Part shown: positions 8,585 through 18,045 of the stretch, one piece after another | Position numbering within the stretch: the stretch's first letter is position 1 | Layout: each line of letters opens with the position of its first letter | From: Acidiferrobacterales bacterium | GTDB lineage: Bacteria > Pseudomonadota > Gammaproteobacteria > Arenicellales > JAJDZL01 | Length of the DNA stretch: 64,000 nt | Reading direction: 5' to 3' | NCBI GenBank assembly: GCA_028820695.1 | Contig: JAPPIB010000049.1 | Coordinates: forward strand, 62,001-126,000 | Translations under genes and position numbers: made by a program | Notes under the pieces: model-generated | What the model saw: only the letters and a program-made list of their open reading frames with translations | Told to the model about the DNA's origin: nothing | The model's database searches: none

Positions 8585-10159
8585 ATGAAAATTCATGAAC
8601 TTAAACGGGCTTTTGAGCTCGGTAAAATCAGCAGAAGGGAGTTTCTGCAACGCACTGCAGCAATAGGTGCAGTCATCGCGGCACCTACAAGTCTGGTGTC
8701 CGCGACCGCGCACGGTATGCAAAAGCATGGCGGCGTGCTCCGACTGGGAATGGGCGGTGGATCCACCACGAATACACTTGACCCCGGGACCCATCCGGAT
8801 TCAGTACCCATCAATCTGGAGCACCAGCTTCGCAACTATCTGATCGAGATTTCACCAACAGGCGAACTGATTGGGGAACTAGCGGAAAGTTGGGAAACCA
8901 AACCCGGTGCGGTGGAATGGATTATGGAACTTCGCAAAGATGTTGAGTTTCATAACGGCAAGACGATGACATCCGCCGATGTGATCCATTCGATCCAGCA
9001 TCACATTCGCGAGGACTCCACCTCTGCGGTGGCCGGACAGATGGGCCAGATCGCTGAGATGAAAGCGGACGGCGATAATGTTGTGAGAATCACGCTGAAG
9101 AGCGGAAATGCTGACTTCGCATGGTTGCTGACCGACTATCACGTGTCTATCTTTCCGACAGAAGGCTGGGAATCCGGTGTAGGGACCGGCCCATTCAAAT
9201 TGGTTTCGTACGAACCAGGTGTGCGATCGGTAGTCGAGCGTTTTCCCAACTACTTCAAGGAAGGACTTCCTTACTTCGACGGAGTCGAGATCACAGTGAT
9301 TTCTGATGCCGCTGCACGGGACAACGCGCTCAAGACCGGTCAGGTGGATGCAACGAATCGTGTGAGTCAGCGAACAGCCAATCTGCTTGACCGCGCACAA
9401 GGCGTAAGCGTTCACAAGATTGTTGGAACCAAGCACTATACGGTTCCAATGCTGACCAACACGCCACCGTTTGATAACGTCAAGGTGCGTCAGGCACTTC
9501 GTCTCGCGGTTGATCGTGAAGCATTGCTGAAAACAATACTTGGTGGCCACGGCGAAGTCGGCAATGATCTCCCGATTGGTCGCAATCAGGAGTTTTACAA
9601 CACTGAACTTCCCCAGCGCGAGTATGACCCCGACCAGGCAGCGTTCCTGCTCAAGGAAGCTGGCATGGAAGGGCTTGCTATTGAACTGTCAGCAGCCGAT
9701 ACCGCGTTTGATGGTGCAGTCGATGCTGCGGTTCTTTATGCGGAGCATGCAAAAGCTGCCGGTATCAACATCAACGTGATCCGCGAGTCGAATGACGGAT
9801 ATTGGTCCAATGTCTGGCAGCAGAAACCCTGGTGCATGTGCTATTGGTCAGGACGTCCAACCCAGGACTGGATGTGGACAATTGCGTATGAGTCTGGTGG
9901 TGCCTGGAACGACAACCACTGGGAAAATGCATCATTTCAGCAATTGCTCAAGGATGCCCGGGTAGAGGTTGATCCGGCCAAGCGCAAGGATATGTATTGG
10001 GAAATGCAACGTCTGCACTGGGAAGAGGGAGGCACGGTTGTACCGTTGTTTGCCGCTGACCTGATGGGCGTATCTGACAAGATTGTGTTACCCGAGAACA
10101 TCGCGGTCAACTGGGAACTTGACGGTCACCGGTGTACCGAGCGTTGGAGCTTTTCGTAA
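8585..10159 (+). CDS. ABC transporter substrate-binding protein, family 5 (oligopeptide type), Tat-exported
   Basis: About 524 residues from the ATG at 8585, chosen because GGAGG lies 10 bases upstream; an in-frame ATG at 8555 has none. The N-terminus has a twin-arginine motif (SRREFLQ, residues 16-22) and a hydrophobic stretch ending near ATAHG, so export is probably by the Tat pathway. The mature protein has the family 5 layout: LRLGMGGGSTTNTLDP, ELAESWETKP, the dipeptide-type LRKDVEFHNGKTMTSADV and VRQALRLAVDRE. Family members bind peptides, nickel, opines or related ligands for ABC import. Two permeases and a fused ATPase follow in order, making a complete importer. Ligand not predictable. 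Confidence 0.9.
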   Translation: MKIHELKRAFELGKISRREFLQRTAAIGAVIAAPTSLVSATAHGMQKHGGVLRLGMGGGSTTNTLDPGTHPDSVPINLEHQLRNYLIEISPTGELIGELAESWETKPGAVEWIMELRKDVEFHNGKTMTSADVIHSIQHHIREDSTSAVAGQMGQIAEMKADGDNVVRITLKSGNADFAWLLTDYHVSIFPTEGWESGVGTGPFKLVSYEPGVRSVVERFPNYFKEGLPYFDGVEITVISDAAARDNALKTGQVDATNRVSQRTANLLDRAQGVSVHKIVGTKHYTVPMLTNTPPFDNVKVRQALRLAVDREALLKTILGGHGEVGNDLPIGRNQEFYNTELPQREYDPDQAAFLLKEAGMEGLAIELSAADTAFDGAVDAAVLYAEHAKAAGININVIRESNDGYWSNVWQQKPWCMCYWSGRPTQDWMWTIAYESGGAWNDNHWENASFQQLLKDARVEVDPAKRKDMYWEMQRLHWEEGGTVVPLFAADLMGVSDKIVLPENIAVNWELDGHRCTERWSFS

Positions 10160-10209
10160 ACATAGCTAAAGGCATTAGTCCGATTGAGTCAGTACGGTAG
10201 CGCGAATCC

Positions 10210-11163
10210 ATGGGGCTCACGAGGCTTATCGCGAAACGTATTGCTTTCGGACTGATCACCTTAATTGTAATTACGCTACTGATATCTCTTGCTCTGGAGG
10301 CGTTGCCCGGTGATTTTGCCGAGCAACGCCTTGGGCAGACAGCCACACCCGAAACCATCGCTGCAATCAGGGCGCAGCTGGGTCTCAACGAGCCCATCTT
10401 GGTCCGATACTGGCAATGGCTGAGCAAATTTCTGCAAGGCGACATGGGAGTCTCACTCTCAAACTCCCGTCCCGTCTCGGAGTTGCTTGCCACCAGACTC
10501 GGCAACACATTGTTTCTGGCGAGTTCGGCAGCCATCGTCGCAGTTCCTTTGGCTCTGTTTCTGGGAATTCTTGCGGCTCTTTATCGGGAATCCCTGCTCG
10601 ACAAGATGATTTCAACATCGACCTTGGCAGCAATATCCCTTCCGGAATTCTTTGTCGGTTACATCCTGGTTGCTCTCTTTGCCGTCAACTGGCAATTCTT
10701 TCCCGCAATATCCAGCATATCGGATAGTATGACGCTGGGTGAGAAGATTTATGCGTCACTGCTGCCAATAGCAACACTGACCCTCGTGATTGTGGCGCAC
10801 ATGATGCGCATGACGAGAGCTGCGATTATCAATCTCATGCAGAGCCCATTTATCGAAATGGCGACATTGAAGGGGTTGAAGCGCAGTCGGATCATTGTGC
10901 ACCACGCACTGCCGAATGCGCTGTCACCGATTATCAATGTGATTGTGCTCAACCTGGCCTATCTCGTTGTAGGTGTGGTGGTCGTCGAGGTTGTGTTCAT
11001 CTACCCGGGGTTGGGCTTGCTGATGATCGATTCCGTCACGTCCAGGGATCTGCCAATCGTACAAGCCTGTATTCTGATCTTTGGCGCAACCTACATTTCG
11101 CTGAACATGCTAGCCGATATTCTGTCCATCATCAGCAATCCGAGATTGCGCCACCCTCGCTGA
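10210..11163 (+). CDS. ABC transporter permease, DppB/OppB-like
   Basis: A 317-residue membrane protein with six predicted segments. The N-terminal pattern KRIAFGLITLIVITLLISL plus LPGDFAEQRLG and the QLGLNEP segment are typical of DppB/OppB permeases. The EAA loop is present as EMATLKGLKRSRIIVHHALPN-like sequence near residues 216-236. ATG start at 10210, 50 bp after the binding protein. It should pair with the next permease to form the membrane channel. Confidence 0.9.
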   Translation: MGLTRLIAKRIAFGLITLIVITLLISLALEALPGDFAEQRLGQTATPETIAAIRAQLGLNEPILVRYWQWLSKFLQGDMGVSLSNSRPVSELLATRLGNTLFLASSAAIVAVPLALFLGILAALYRESLLDKMISTSTLAAISLPEFFVGYILVALFAVNWQFFPAISSISDSMTLGEKIYASLLPIATLTLVIVAHMMRMTRAAIINLMQSPFIEMATLKGLKRSRIIVHHALPNALSPIINVIVLNLAYLVVGVVVVEVVFIYPGLGLLMIDSVTSRDLPIVQACILIFGATYISLNMLADILSIISNPRLRHPR

Positions 11164-11172
11164 GGATCTGGT

Positions 11173-12009
11173 ATGCGGTTTTGGATTTCGCTGAAAAGGG
11201 CAGGCTTGCCGGCGCACATCGGAATCGTTGTAATTTCGCTGTATGCCTTCGCTGCGCTGTTCGCGCCCTGGCTGGCGCCTTATGGTGAAAGTGAGGTTGT
11301 CGACGCTGTGCCATGGGCGACACCCGAAGAGAGTGGAACCCTGCTCGGTCTGGACCAGCTCGGACGCGACCTCTACACCCGGGTTCTTTACGGAGCCAGA
11401 AATACCATCGCCCTGGCGATGGGCATTACCATTTTGGCATTTTTCATGGGAATGACTGCTGGTTTTTTTGCCGCGGTCGTCGGCCGTTGGGTGGATCTTC
11501 TGCTCAGCCGGATCGTGGACATCATCATGGCGTTTCCGACCCTGTTTTTCGCGTTGATCGCATTGTCGATATTCGGCACCTCCATTCCGGTATTGGTATT
11601 CGTCATCGCCACTTTGGACTCGACTCGTGTCTATCGGATTGCACGCGCACTGGCTATGGATGTCAACGTGATGGAATACGTTGAGGTCGCCCGTCTTCGC
11701 GGAGAAGGACTGTTGTGGATCATGCGCCGCGAGATTCTTCCGAATACACTGACACCGCTGCTGGCGGAATTCGGTCTTCGGTTCTGCTTCGTTTTTCTGT
11801 TTATCAGTTCCTTGAGTTTTCTCGGAATCGGGATTCAGCCGCCTTCAGCGGATTGGGGAGCCATGGTGCGTGAGAACGGCGTTGCGATCACCTACGGTAT
11901 ATTCACACCGCTGGTGCCCGCCGCAGCGATCGCGGTACTTACGATTGCCGTCAATCTAGTCGTTGACTGGTTTCTCAGAAAAACCGCCGGTCTGCGTGAA
12001 GAATATTGA
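11173..12009 (+). CDS. ABC transporter permease, DppC/OppC-like
   Basis: A 278-residue membrane protein starting 9 bp after the DppB-like gene. The DppC/OppC hallmarks are the cytoplasmic N-terminus followed by one segment ending FAPWLAPYGE, then GLDQLGRDLYTRVLYGARN, and an EAA loop (VEVARLRGEGLLWIMRREILP) before the LSFLGIGIQPPSADWG motif near the C-terminus. It is the second channel subunit of the same importer. Confidence 0.9.
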   Translation: MRFWISLKRAGLPAHIGIVVISLYAFAALFAPWLAPYGESEVVDAVPWATPEESGTLLGLDQLGRDLYTRVLYGARNTIALAMGITILAFFMGMTAGFFAAVVGRWVDLLLSRIVDIIMAFPTLFFALIALSIFGTSIPVLVFVIATLDSTRVYRIARALAMDVNVMEYVEVARLRGEGLLWIMRREILPNTLTPLLAEFGLRFCFVFLFISSLSFLGIGIQPPSADWGAMVRENGVAITYGIFTPLVPAAAIAVLTIAVNLVVDWFLRKTAGLREEY

Positions 12010-12048
12010 TCGTATATCGCCTTGGTTACCAAGCCGGATGACTCGAAC

Positions 12049-13668
12049 ATGAGTGAACCAATCCTGACAATCAGAAATCTTCAGATCGAGGGATTTGCCG
12101 ATGAGCAGTGGAAACCGATTGTCAACGGCATAGATCTTGACCTGAATCGGGGGGAGGTTTTGGGCCTGATCGGTGAGTCAGGCGCAGGCAAGTCCACGAT
12201 TGGCATCGCGGCCATGGGCTATTGCAGACCAGGTTGTCGGATGGTCGGCGGTACGATTGATTTTGACGGCATTCAGATTCATGAATTGAAAAGTGAACAG
12301 ATCCGGCAAGTGCGAGGCGTTCGGATTTCCTATGTTGCGCAAAGTGCCGCAGCATCGTTCAACCCGGCACATCGACTGATTGATCAGTATGCTGAGACAC
12401 CGGTACAGCATGGCGTCCTCAAGTTTCAGCAAGCAGCGAACAATGCCCGTGCGATGTATGCCACATTGGAACTTCCCGACCCGGATAACATTGGCAAGCG
12501 ATATCCCCATCAGGTATCAGGCGGTCAATTGCAACGGGCCATGGTGGCGATGGCGATGTCCTGCGAACCTGACCTGATCATTTTTGACGAGCCGACAACT
12601 GCCTTGGACGTGACAACGCAGATTGAGGTACTGGCAGCCATCAAGGACGTCGTGCGAAGATTCAATACCGCGGCAATCTATATTACGCATGATCTCGCGG
12701 TGGTCGTGCAACTGGCCGACCGAATCATGGTTCTTCGCTATGGAGACCTCGTGGAGGAGTCCGAAACACACGAGATTCTGAAAAATCCCAAAGAACGTTA
12801 CACCAGGGACCTGCTTGCAGTACGGACGTTCAAGAAAAATCCAGAGGATCTTGAGAAAGACGACGTGCCACTGATCGAGATCAATGATCTGCATGCTTCG
12901 TATGGTTTGGGAGACAAGGTTTTGGAGGACATCAATCTGACCGTCGAGAAAGGCCGTACGGTTGCGATTGTCGGCGAGTCCGGAAGCGGCAAGAGTACCC
13001 TTGCGAGAGCCATGACGGGGTTGCTGCCACCGTTGCAGGGAACCGTGAAGTATTCCGGTATCGAATTGCCGAAGTCGTACAAGGAGCGTACAAAAGATCA
13101 ATTGCGCCAGATGCAGATGATCTACCAGATGCCGGATGTCGCATTGAACCCGCGTCAGAAACTTCGAGAGGTCATCGGTCGTCCGCTCGGATTTTATTTT
13201 GGAATCGACGGGGCGGAGCGAGACCGCCGTGTGAAAGAGTTGCTGGAGATGATTGAATTGCCCACCAACTACATTGATCGATTCACTCCGGAACTTTCCG
13301 GTGGACAAAAGCAGCGCGTCTGTATCGCAAGAGCGCTCGCAGCGCAGCCCGTTGTGATCATTTGTGATGAGGTGACATCCGCGCTGGACCAGCTGGTGGC
13401 GGAAGAGATTCTGAAACTGCTGGATCAACTGCAAAAAGAACTGAATATGACCTATCTGTTCATTACGCACGATTTGGCAACAGTAAAGGCAATTGCCGAT
13501 GAGATCGTTGTCATGCTTCAGGGACGAATCGTGGAATCAGGTCTCAAGGACGAAGTGCTCACCCCACCGCATCACGAATATACGGAACTGCTGCTTAGTT
13601 CTGTACCTGAAATGAACCCCCATTGGCTCGATCGATTGTTGGAGTCTCGCGCCGCGGCGATGAGTTGA
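12049..13668 (+). CDS. Fused double ATPase of the dipeptide-type ABC importer (DppD-DppF fusion)
   Basis: About 539 residues from the ATG at 12049 (an in-frame TTG at 12022 is upstream). There are two complete nucleotide-binding domains in tandem. The first has GESGAGKST, a signature SGGQLQRAMVA and Walker B LIIFDEPTTALD; the second has [24 protein letters not shown] and VIICDEVTSALD. This fused arrangement (as in GsiA or YejF) replaces separate D and F subunits and energises import with the two preceding permeases. It is the last gene of the operon and converges with the aap operon. Confidence 0.92.
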   Translation: MSEPILTIRNLQIEGFADEQWKPIVNGIDLDLNRGEVLGLIGESGAGKSTIGIAAMGYCRPGCRMVGGTIDFDGIQIHELKSEQIRQVRGVRISYVAQSAAASFNPAHRLIDQYAETPVQHGVLKFQQAANNARAMYATLELPDPDNIGKRYPHQVSGGQLQRAMVAMAMSCEPDLIIFDEPTTALDVTTQIEVLAAIKDVVRRFNTAAIYITHDLAVVVQLADRIMVLRYGDLVEESETHEILKNPKERYTRDLLAVRTFKKNPEDLEKDDVPLIEINDLHASYGLGDKVLEDINLTVEKGRTVAIVGESGSGKSTLARAMTGLLPPLQGTVKYSGIELPKSYKERTKDQLRQMQMIYQMPDVALNPRQKLREVIGRPLGFYFGIDGAERDRRVKELLEMIELPTNYIDRFTPELSGGQKQRVCIARALAAQPVVIICDEVTSALDQLVAEEILKLLDQLQKELNMTYLFITHDLATVKAIADEIVVMLQGRIVESGLKDEVLTPPHHEYTELLLSSVPEMNPHWLDRLLESRAAAMS

Positions 13669-13705
13669 CCCGCAGATCTGTGCGCGTCGCTTCTGAGCGG
13701 AACGA

Positions 13706-14461
13706 TCAGTGTGACAGGATCTGGCTCAGGAACAATTTGGTCCTGTCGTTTTGAGGATTGTCGAAGAATTCATCGGGGTTGTTCTGCTCAATGATTTCCC
13801 CATCATCCATGAAAATAACACGATTGGCGACAGTTTTTGCAAATCCCATCTCGTGCGTGACCACCAGCATGGTCATACCACTTTGTGCGAGCTGAATCAT
13901 GACGTCGAGAACTTCCTTGATCATTTCCGGATCAAGTGCGGAGGTGGGCTCGTCAAACAGCATAATCCTCGGATTCATGCAAAGACTTCGCGCAATTGCA
14001 ACCCGTTGCTGCTGCCCGCCGGATAACTGACCGGGAAATTTCGAGGCCTGTTCGGGAATTCTCACCCGCTCAAGATACTTCATCGCAATTTCTTCGGCTT
14101 CGTCTTTGGGTAACTTCCGAACCCAGATTGGGGCCAGCGTACAGTTCTCCAGTACCGTGAGGTGAGGGAAAAGATTGAACTGCTGAAACACCATTCCAAC
14201 TTCCCGCCTGATCTCCGCAATGTTCTTCAAGTTGTCCGTAAGTAAAATCCCATCGACTGAGATGTCGCCGCGTTGATGTTCCTCAAGACGGTTGATACAG
14301 CGGATCAATGTTGATTTGCCGGAACCGGAGGGTCCGCAGATCACAATACGCTCACCGCGCTCGACCGTCAGGTTGATGTCCTTGAGAACATGGAACTTAC
14401 CGAACCACTTGTTCATGTCAGTGATTTCAATTGCAATCGAATTGTCTCTGTCGTTGTTCAT
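13706..14461 (-). CDS. aapP: Amino-acid ABC transporter ATP-binding protein AapP
   Basis: A 251-residue polar amino-acid-type ATPase. [18 protein letters not shown] leads into Walker [10 protein letters not shown], then [15 protein letters not shown] and Walker [12 protein letters not shown], and ends with the usual H-loop [10 protein letters not shown]. It is last in an aapJ-aapQ-aapM-aapP order, with 12 bp between aapM and aapP. It powers import of a broad range of L-amino acids by the Aap complex at the inner membrane. Confidence 0.92.
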   Translation of the reverse strand: MNNDRDNSIAIEITDMNKWFGKFHVLKDINLTVERGERIVICGPSGSGKSTLIRCINRLEEHQRGDISVDGILLTDNLKNIAEIRREVGMVFQQFNLFPHLTVLENCTLAPIWVRKLPKDEAEEIAMKYLERVRIPEQASKFPGQLSGGQQQRVAIARSLCMNPRIMLFDEPTSALDPEMIKEVLDVMIQLAQSGMTMLVVTHEMGFAKTVANRVIFMDDGEIIEQNNPDEFFDNPQNDRTKLFLSQILSH

Positions 14462-14473
14462 CTGAATAATCCT

Positions 14474-15592
14474 CTATTTATCTTTGTGGCCGGTATCCAA
14501 CTTACGTTCCAAATATAACGAATAACGAGACATGGCAAAACATGAGACGAAAAAGCCAAGTGCGATAAACATGTAGAGTTCTGTGGACAGCCCCTGCCAC
14601 TTCGAATCAGCGAGAGTTGCACCGCTGATCCCGAGAGGGTCAAGGAGGCCGACGATTACCACAAGTGTGGTGTCTTTATAAAGACCAATGAAAGTATTGA
14701 CGATTCCTGGAATCGATATCTTCAGAGCCTGTGGGAGTATGATCAGCCGCATGCAGTTCGCATATTTGAGCCCCAGTGCGTCCGCTGCCTCAAACTGTCC
14801 GCGCGGGATTGCAGCCAGCCCACCTCTGATCACCTCTGCGATATAAGCGGCAGCAAACAGTATCACCATAATGATGACTCGCAGCAGCAGATCAAAATAC
14901 GTACCCGGCGGCATGAAATAATTCAGCAGCGTCGATGCGACGAACAGCAATGTAATCAGTGGCACGCCCCGGAAAAATTCGATGTAACAGATACTGAGCA
15001 GACGGACAAGTGGCATGGACGACTGCCTGCCTAGAGACAATGCGATTCCGAGCGGCAGCGAAATCGCGATTCCGGTTACACCGATCAGAACTGTCAGCAG
15101 GAACCCGCCAAACTTGGAAGACTCGACGCTTTCCAATCCGAGCCCGCCCCACAACATGAAAAAGGCAAACACCGGAAAAAACAGGGAGAACCAGAGCAGA
15201 TATTTCCGTCCTCTGACCTGATCATAGAGCAGAGGAAGCAAGGCGACAAACAGCAGTATGAAAGTCACATTGACACGCCAGCGCAGATGCACCGGATAAA
15301 ATCCATACAAGAGCTGCTCAAATCTTGCCGCGATAACCGACCAGCACGCGCCCGTGGCGATTGCACGGCATTCGTTTCGATGCGTGACGTCGCTGGAAAA
15401 GACCGCATCAAAAATGACCCAATTCGCAAGTGGCGGGACCAACTTGTACAGAATATAGATTGAAACAACGGTCAGCAACACGTCGGTGGGGCTGGATAAC
15501 ATGTTCTGGCGTATCCACCCGGTGACACCGACCTGCATTTTTGGCGGCGGCAGTTCCTGGCGCATACCGTCTTTGTGAGCTTGCTTGTCCAT
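14474..15592 (-). CDS. aapM: Amino-acid ABC transporter permease AapM
   Basis: A 372-residue permease, longer than HisM-type permeases because of the extended N-terminal half that characterises Aap/Bzt permeases. The C-terminal half holds the transport domain: IEFFRGVPLITLLF, the EAA loop EAADALGLKYANCMRLIILP and a final segment ending YSLYLERKLD. Five bases separate it from aapQ upstream. It forms the membrane channel with AapQ. Confidence 0.9.
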   Translation of the reverse strand: MDKQAHKDGMRQELPPPKMQVGVTGWIRQNMLSSPTDVLLTVVSIYILYKLVPPLANWVIFDAVFSSDVTHRNECRAIATGACWSVIAARFEQLLYGFYPVHLRWRVNVTFILLFVALLPLLYDQVRGRKYLLWFSLFFPVFAFFMLWGGLGLESVESSKFGGFLLTVLIGVTGIAISLPLGIALSLGRQSSMPLVRLLSICYIEFFRGVPLITLLFVASTLLNYFMPPGTYFDLLLRVIIMVILFAAAYIAEVIRGGLAAIPRGQFEAADALGLKYANCMRLIILPQALKISIPGIVNTFIGLYKDTTLVVIVGLLDPLGISGATLADSKWQGLSTELYMFIALGFFVSCFAMSRYSLYLERKLDTGHKDK

Positions 15593-15596
15593 CAGG

Positions 15597-16751
15597 TCAA
15601 CGTTCCACCAGCGAAATTCGCTTGTTGTACCAGTTCATGAATCCTGAGATGGACAAGGAGATGCACAGGTACAGGGCAAGGACGATTGACATGCATTCCA
15701 GTGCCCGTCCGGTCTGGTTGAGTGAGATTCCACCGATTGTTGCAACGATATCCATGTACCCTACAGCAATCGCCAGCGATGAATTCTTGGTCAGGTTGAG
15801 ATATTGACTGATCATAGGTGGCACGATCACCCGCAGTGCCTGTGGCAGAATGACCAGCCTCATCGCCAGGTTCGATTTCAGTCCCAAGGCATAAGCCGCT
15901 TCAGATTGCCCGTGACTGACAGCAAGGATGCCAGCCCTGACGATTTCCGCGATGAAGGCGCCGGTATACACACCAAGTGCGACCAGCAATGCGATAAATT
16001 CCGGACTGAGTACCAATCCGCCCTGAAAATTGAAACCCTTGAAAACAGGGTATTCAAGCTCAGCCGGGGCGCCCAGCAACCAGAACACCAGTAGTGGAAC
16101 TGTCACGATCAGGCCAAAATTCACCCAGTAAACCGGATACTGCTGACCGGTCAGCTCCTGTTTCTGCTTTGCGAACCGATAGAAGACATATGAGCCTGCA
16201 AGCGCGACAAGCAAGGCTATGAACACACCCCAGAAAGCCGGCTCCAGCAAGGGTTTGGGCATGTAGATGCCGCGATTGGTCAGAAATGCGAAATCGTACG
16301 CGGTGATTGCCTGTTTCGGATGCGGCATGTTATGCACGATCATGCCGTGCCACAAAAGAATCCATAGAAGAATCGGAACGTTCCTGCTGAACTCGACGAA
16401 CACATACGCGATCCGGTTGACCAGAAAGTTCGAAGACAGCCGGGAGACGCCCGCAACAAAACCGATCAGGGTTGCGAGCACAATTCCGAAAAATGCCACC
16501 AACCCGGTATTGATGATACCGACTACGGTAGCCCTGAGATGGGTGCTGCGGGAATCGTAATCAATCAGATGCTGATTGATATCGTAGTTGGATGGTGAGA
16601 ATAGAAAATTGTAGCTGGCTTCCCTGCCAAGCAGCTCAAGATTATTCAGTGTGTTACGAATAAAGAATCCGAGCAGTGAGAGTACGACGATGACAACGAT
16701 GATCTGGATGATTGTCTGGCGGGATTTCTTGTCGGTCCAAATATTCTGCAT
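15597..16751 (-). CDS. aapQ: Amino-acid ABC transporter permease AapQ
   Basis: A 384-residue permease with the N-terminal extension typical of AapQ/BztB. Visible landmarks are FVEFSRNVPILLWILLW, the insertion with PKPLLEPAFWGVF, and the EAA loop QSEAAYALGLKSNLAMRLVI-LPQALR near residue 310. Family length is about 380-400, so it is complete. It is separated from aapJ by about 100 bp that contain a strong hairpin. Confidence 0.9.
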   Translation of the reverse strand: MQNIWTDKKSRQTIIQIIVVIVVLSLLGFFIRNTLNNLELLGREASYNFLFSPSNYDINQHLIDYDSRSTHLRATVVGIINTGLVAFFGIVLATLIGFVAGVSRLSSNFLVNRIAYVFVEFSRNVPILLWILLWHGMIVHNMPHPKQAITAYDFAFLTNRGIYMPKPLLEPAFWGVFIALLVALAGSYVFYRFAKQKQELTGQQYPVYWVNFGLIVTVPLLVFWLLGAPAELEYPVFKGFNFQGGLVLSPEFIALLVALGVYTGAFIAEIVRAGILAVSHGQSEAAYALGLKSNLAMRLVILPQALRVIVPPMISQYLNLTKNSSLAIAVGYMDIVATIGGISLNQTGRALECMSIVLALYLCISLSISGFMNWYNKRISLVER

Positions 16752-16811
16752 CGTGGACTTGGCGCGTCTCCCTACCGTCGGTGACTAATTATGACGTCGA
16801 GTGAAACGTAA

Positions 16812-16838
16812 ACGGCGCGTGCAAGGTGCACGCGCCGT
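16812..16838 (-). terminator. Hairpin between aapJ and aapQ (partial terminator or mRNA stabiliser)
   Basis: A perfect 12-bp GC-rich stem (16812-16823 pairs with 16827-16838) with a 3-nt loop. On the transcribed minus strand it is followed by a broken T-run (TTTACGTTT). Such structures after binding-protein genes commonly lower read-through or protect the upstream mRNA, giving excess binding protein over membrane subunits. The sequence shows the hairpin; the role is inferred. Confidence 0.7.
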
Positions 16839-16852
16839 CAGTTTGATTGGAA

Positions 16853-17878
16853 TTACCGATATGGCGGAGCGTAAATCAATCCACCGTCTGTCCAGAGCGC
16901 ATTGACGCCTCTTTCCAGTCCGATATCGGTGTTTACGCCAAGATATTTCTCGAAAATCTCACCGTAGTTGCCCACAGCTGCAATGACGTTCACCACCCAG
17001 TCGGCACTTAATCCGAGCATGGCTCCATATTCGCCTTCGGTACCGAACATTCTGTTCAGTTCAGCATCCTTCTGCTGTTCGGCGGCCATCGCGCGCACGT
17101 TTTCAGAAGTAACGCCTTTCTCTTCGGCGATAATCAGCACGTTCAAAGCCCAGCGAACTATGTCGCCCCACTCATCATCACCGTGACGCACTGCTGGCCC
17201 CAGCGGCTCTTTTGAGATGATTTCCGGCAACACAACGTGGTTTTCCGGATCGTCAAGACTTGCACGTGTGGCAGCAAGACCGGATCGGTCCGTTGTGTAC
17301 ACATCGCATCGTCCTGCGAGATAGTTCTGACGAGCTTCCGCATTGGTCTCGATGGGAACGGGCTCATAATTCATGCCGTTGCTGCGGAAAAAATCAGCAA
17401 GGTTCAACTCTGTGGTTGTACCTGTCTGGATACATACCGAAGCGCCTTCAAGCTCGGTGGCGCTGCTCACTCCGAGTGAGGCCGGAACAATGAAGCCCTG
17501 ACCATCGTAGTAGTTCACACCAAGGAACGTCAACTTGAGATCGACATCACGACTGTAAGTCCAGGTCGTGTTTCTCGACAGCATGTCAACTTCACCGGCT
17601 TTCAGCGCCTCAAAACGAGTCTTTCCGGTCAGGTTGGTGTATTTGACCTTGGATGCATCACCGAATACGGCAGCAGCCACTGCCTCGCAAAGCGCAACGT
17701 CAAATCCTTTCCAGTTGCCTGCATCATCTGTAAATGCGAAACCGGCCAACCCGGTATTGATACCGCATTGCAGATGTCCTTTGGCTCGAACGTCGTCAAG
17801 TGTACCTGCCTGACTTATTCCAGTGGTCGCAAGACCAACCAGGGCCAAGGCTAATGACAATCGTTTGATTAGTTTCAT
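16853..17878 (-). CDS. aapJ: General L-amino-acid-binding periplasmic protein AapJ
   Basis: About 341 residues from the ATG at 17878, chosen because AGGGAG lies 5 bases upstream; a GTG at 17884 is in frame but lacks this spacing. A Sec signal peptide (KRLSLALALVGLATTGISQA) precedes GTLDDVRAKGHLQCGINTGL. The family 3 binding-protein fold follows, with the Aap-specific GVNYYDGQGF and the C-terminal ERGVNALWTDGGLIYAPPYR. It binds amino acids in the periplasm and delivers them to AapQM. First gene of the aap operon. Confidence 0.93.
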   Translation of the reverse strand: MKLIKRLSLALALVGLATTGISQAGTLDDVRAKGHLQCGINTGLAGFAFTDDAGNWKGFDVALCEAVAAAVFGDASKVKYTNLTGKTRFEALKAGEVDMLSRNTTWTYSRDVDLKLTFLGVNYYDGQGFIVPASLGVSSATELEGASVCIQTGTTTELNLADFFRSNGMNYEPVPIETNAEARQNYLAGRCDVYTTDRSGLAATRASLDDPENHVVLPEIISKEPLGPAVRHGDDEWGDIVRWALNVLIIAEEKGVTSENVRAMAAEQQKDAELNRMFGTEGEYGAMLGLSADWVVNVIAAVGNYGEIFEKYLGVNTDIGLERGVNALWTDGGLIYAPPYR

Positions 17879-17938
17879 AATCACTCCCTAATTTGAATTG
17901 AAGTAAAGATGGTTAATGATAACAGTTAATCCGCACGA

Positions 17939-17944
17939 ATTATA
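17939..17944 (-). promoter_or_regulatory. Possible -10 element of the aap operon
   Basis: A perfect TATAAT on the minus strand about 60 bp upstream of aapJ, in an A+T-rich stretch. No good -35 box is visible at the right distance, so it may need an activator or be coincidental. Confidence 0.3.
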
Positions 17945-17988
17945 GTGCAAAATTGGTATTTCGGATCCGAGCGAACACAGATTCCGCT

Positions 17989-18011
17989 CGCCAACGGGTC
18001 AAGGGTTGGCG
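17989..18011 (-). terminator. Hairpin downstream of the DUF3604 gene
   Basis: A perfect 7-bp stem CGCCAAC/GTTGGCG with a 9-nt loop, 35 bp past the stop of the minus-strand DUF3604 gene and before the aap promoter region. No clear T-run follows on the transcribed strand, so termination is only possible, not certain. Confidence 0.35.
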
Positions 18012-18045
18012 CATCGAAGGGACTGACCGGCGTATCTCCGAAACA

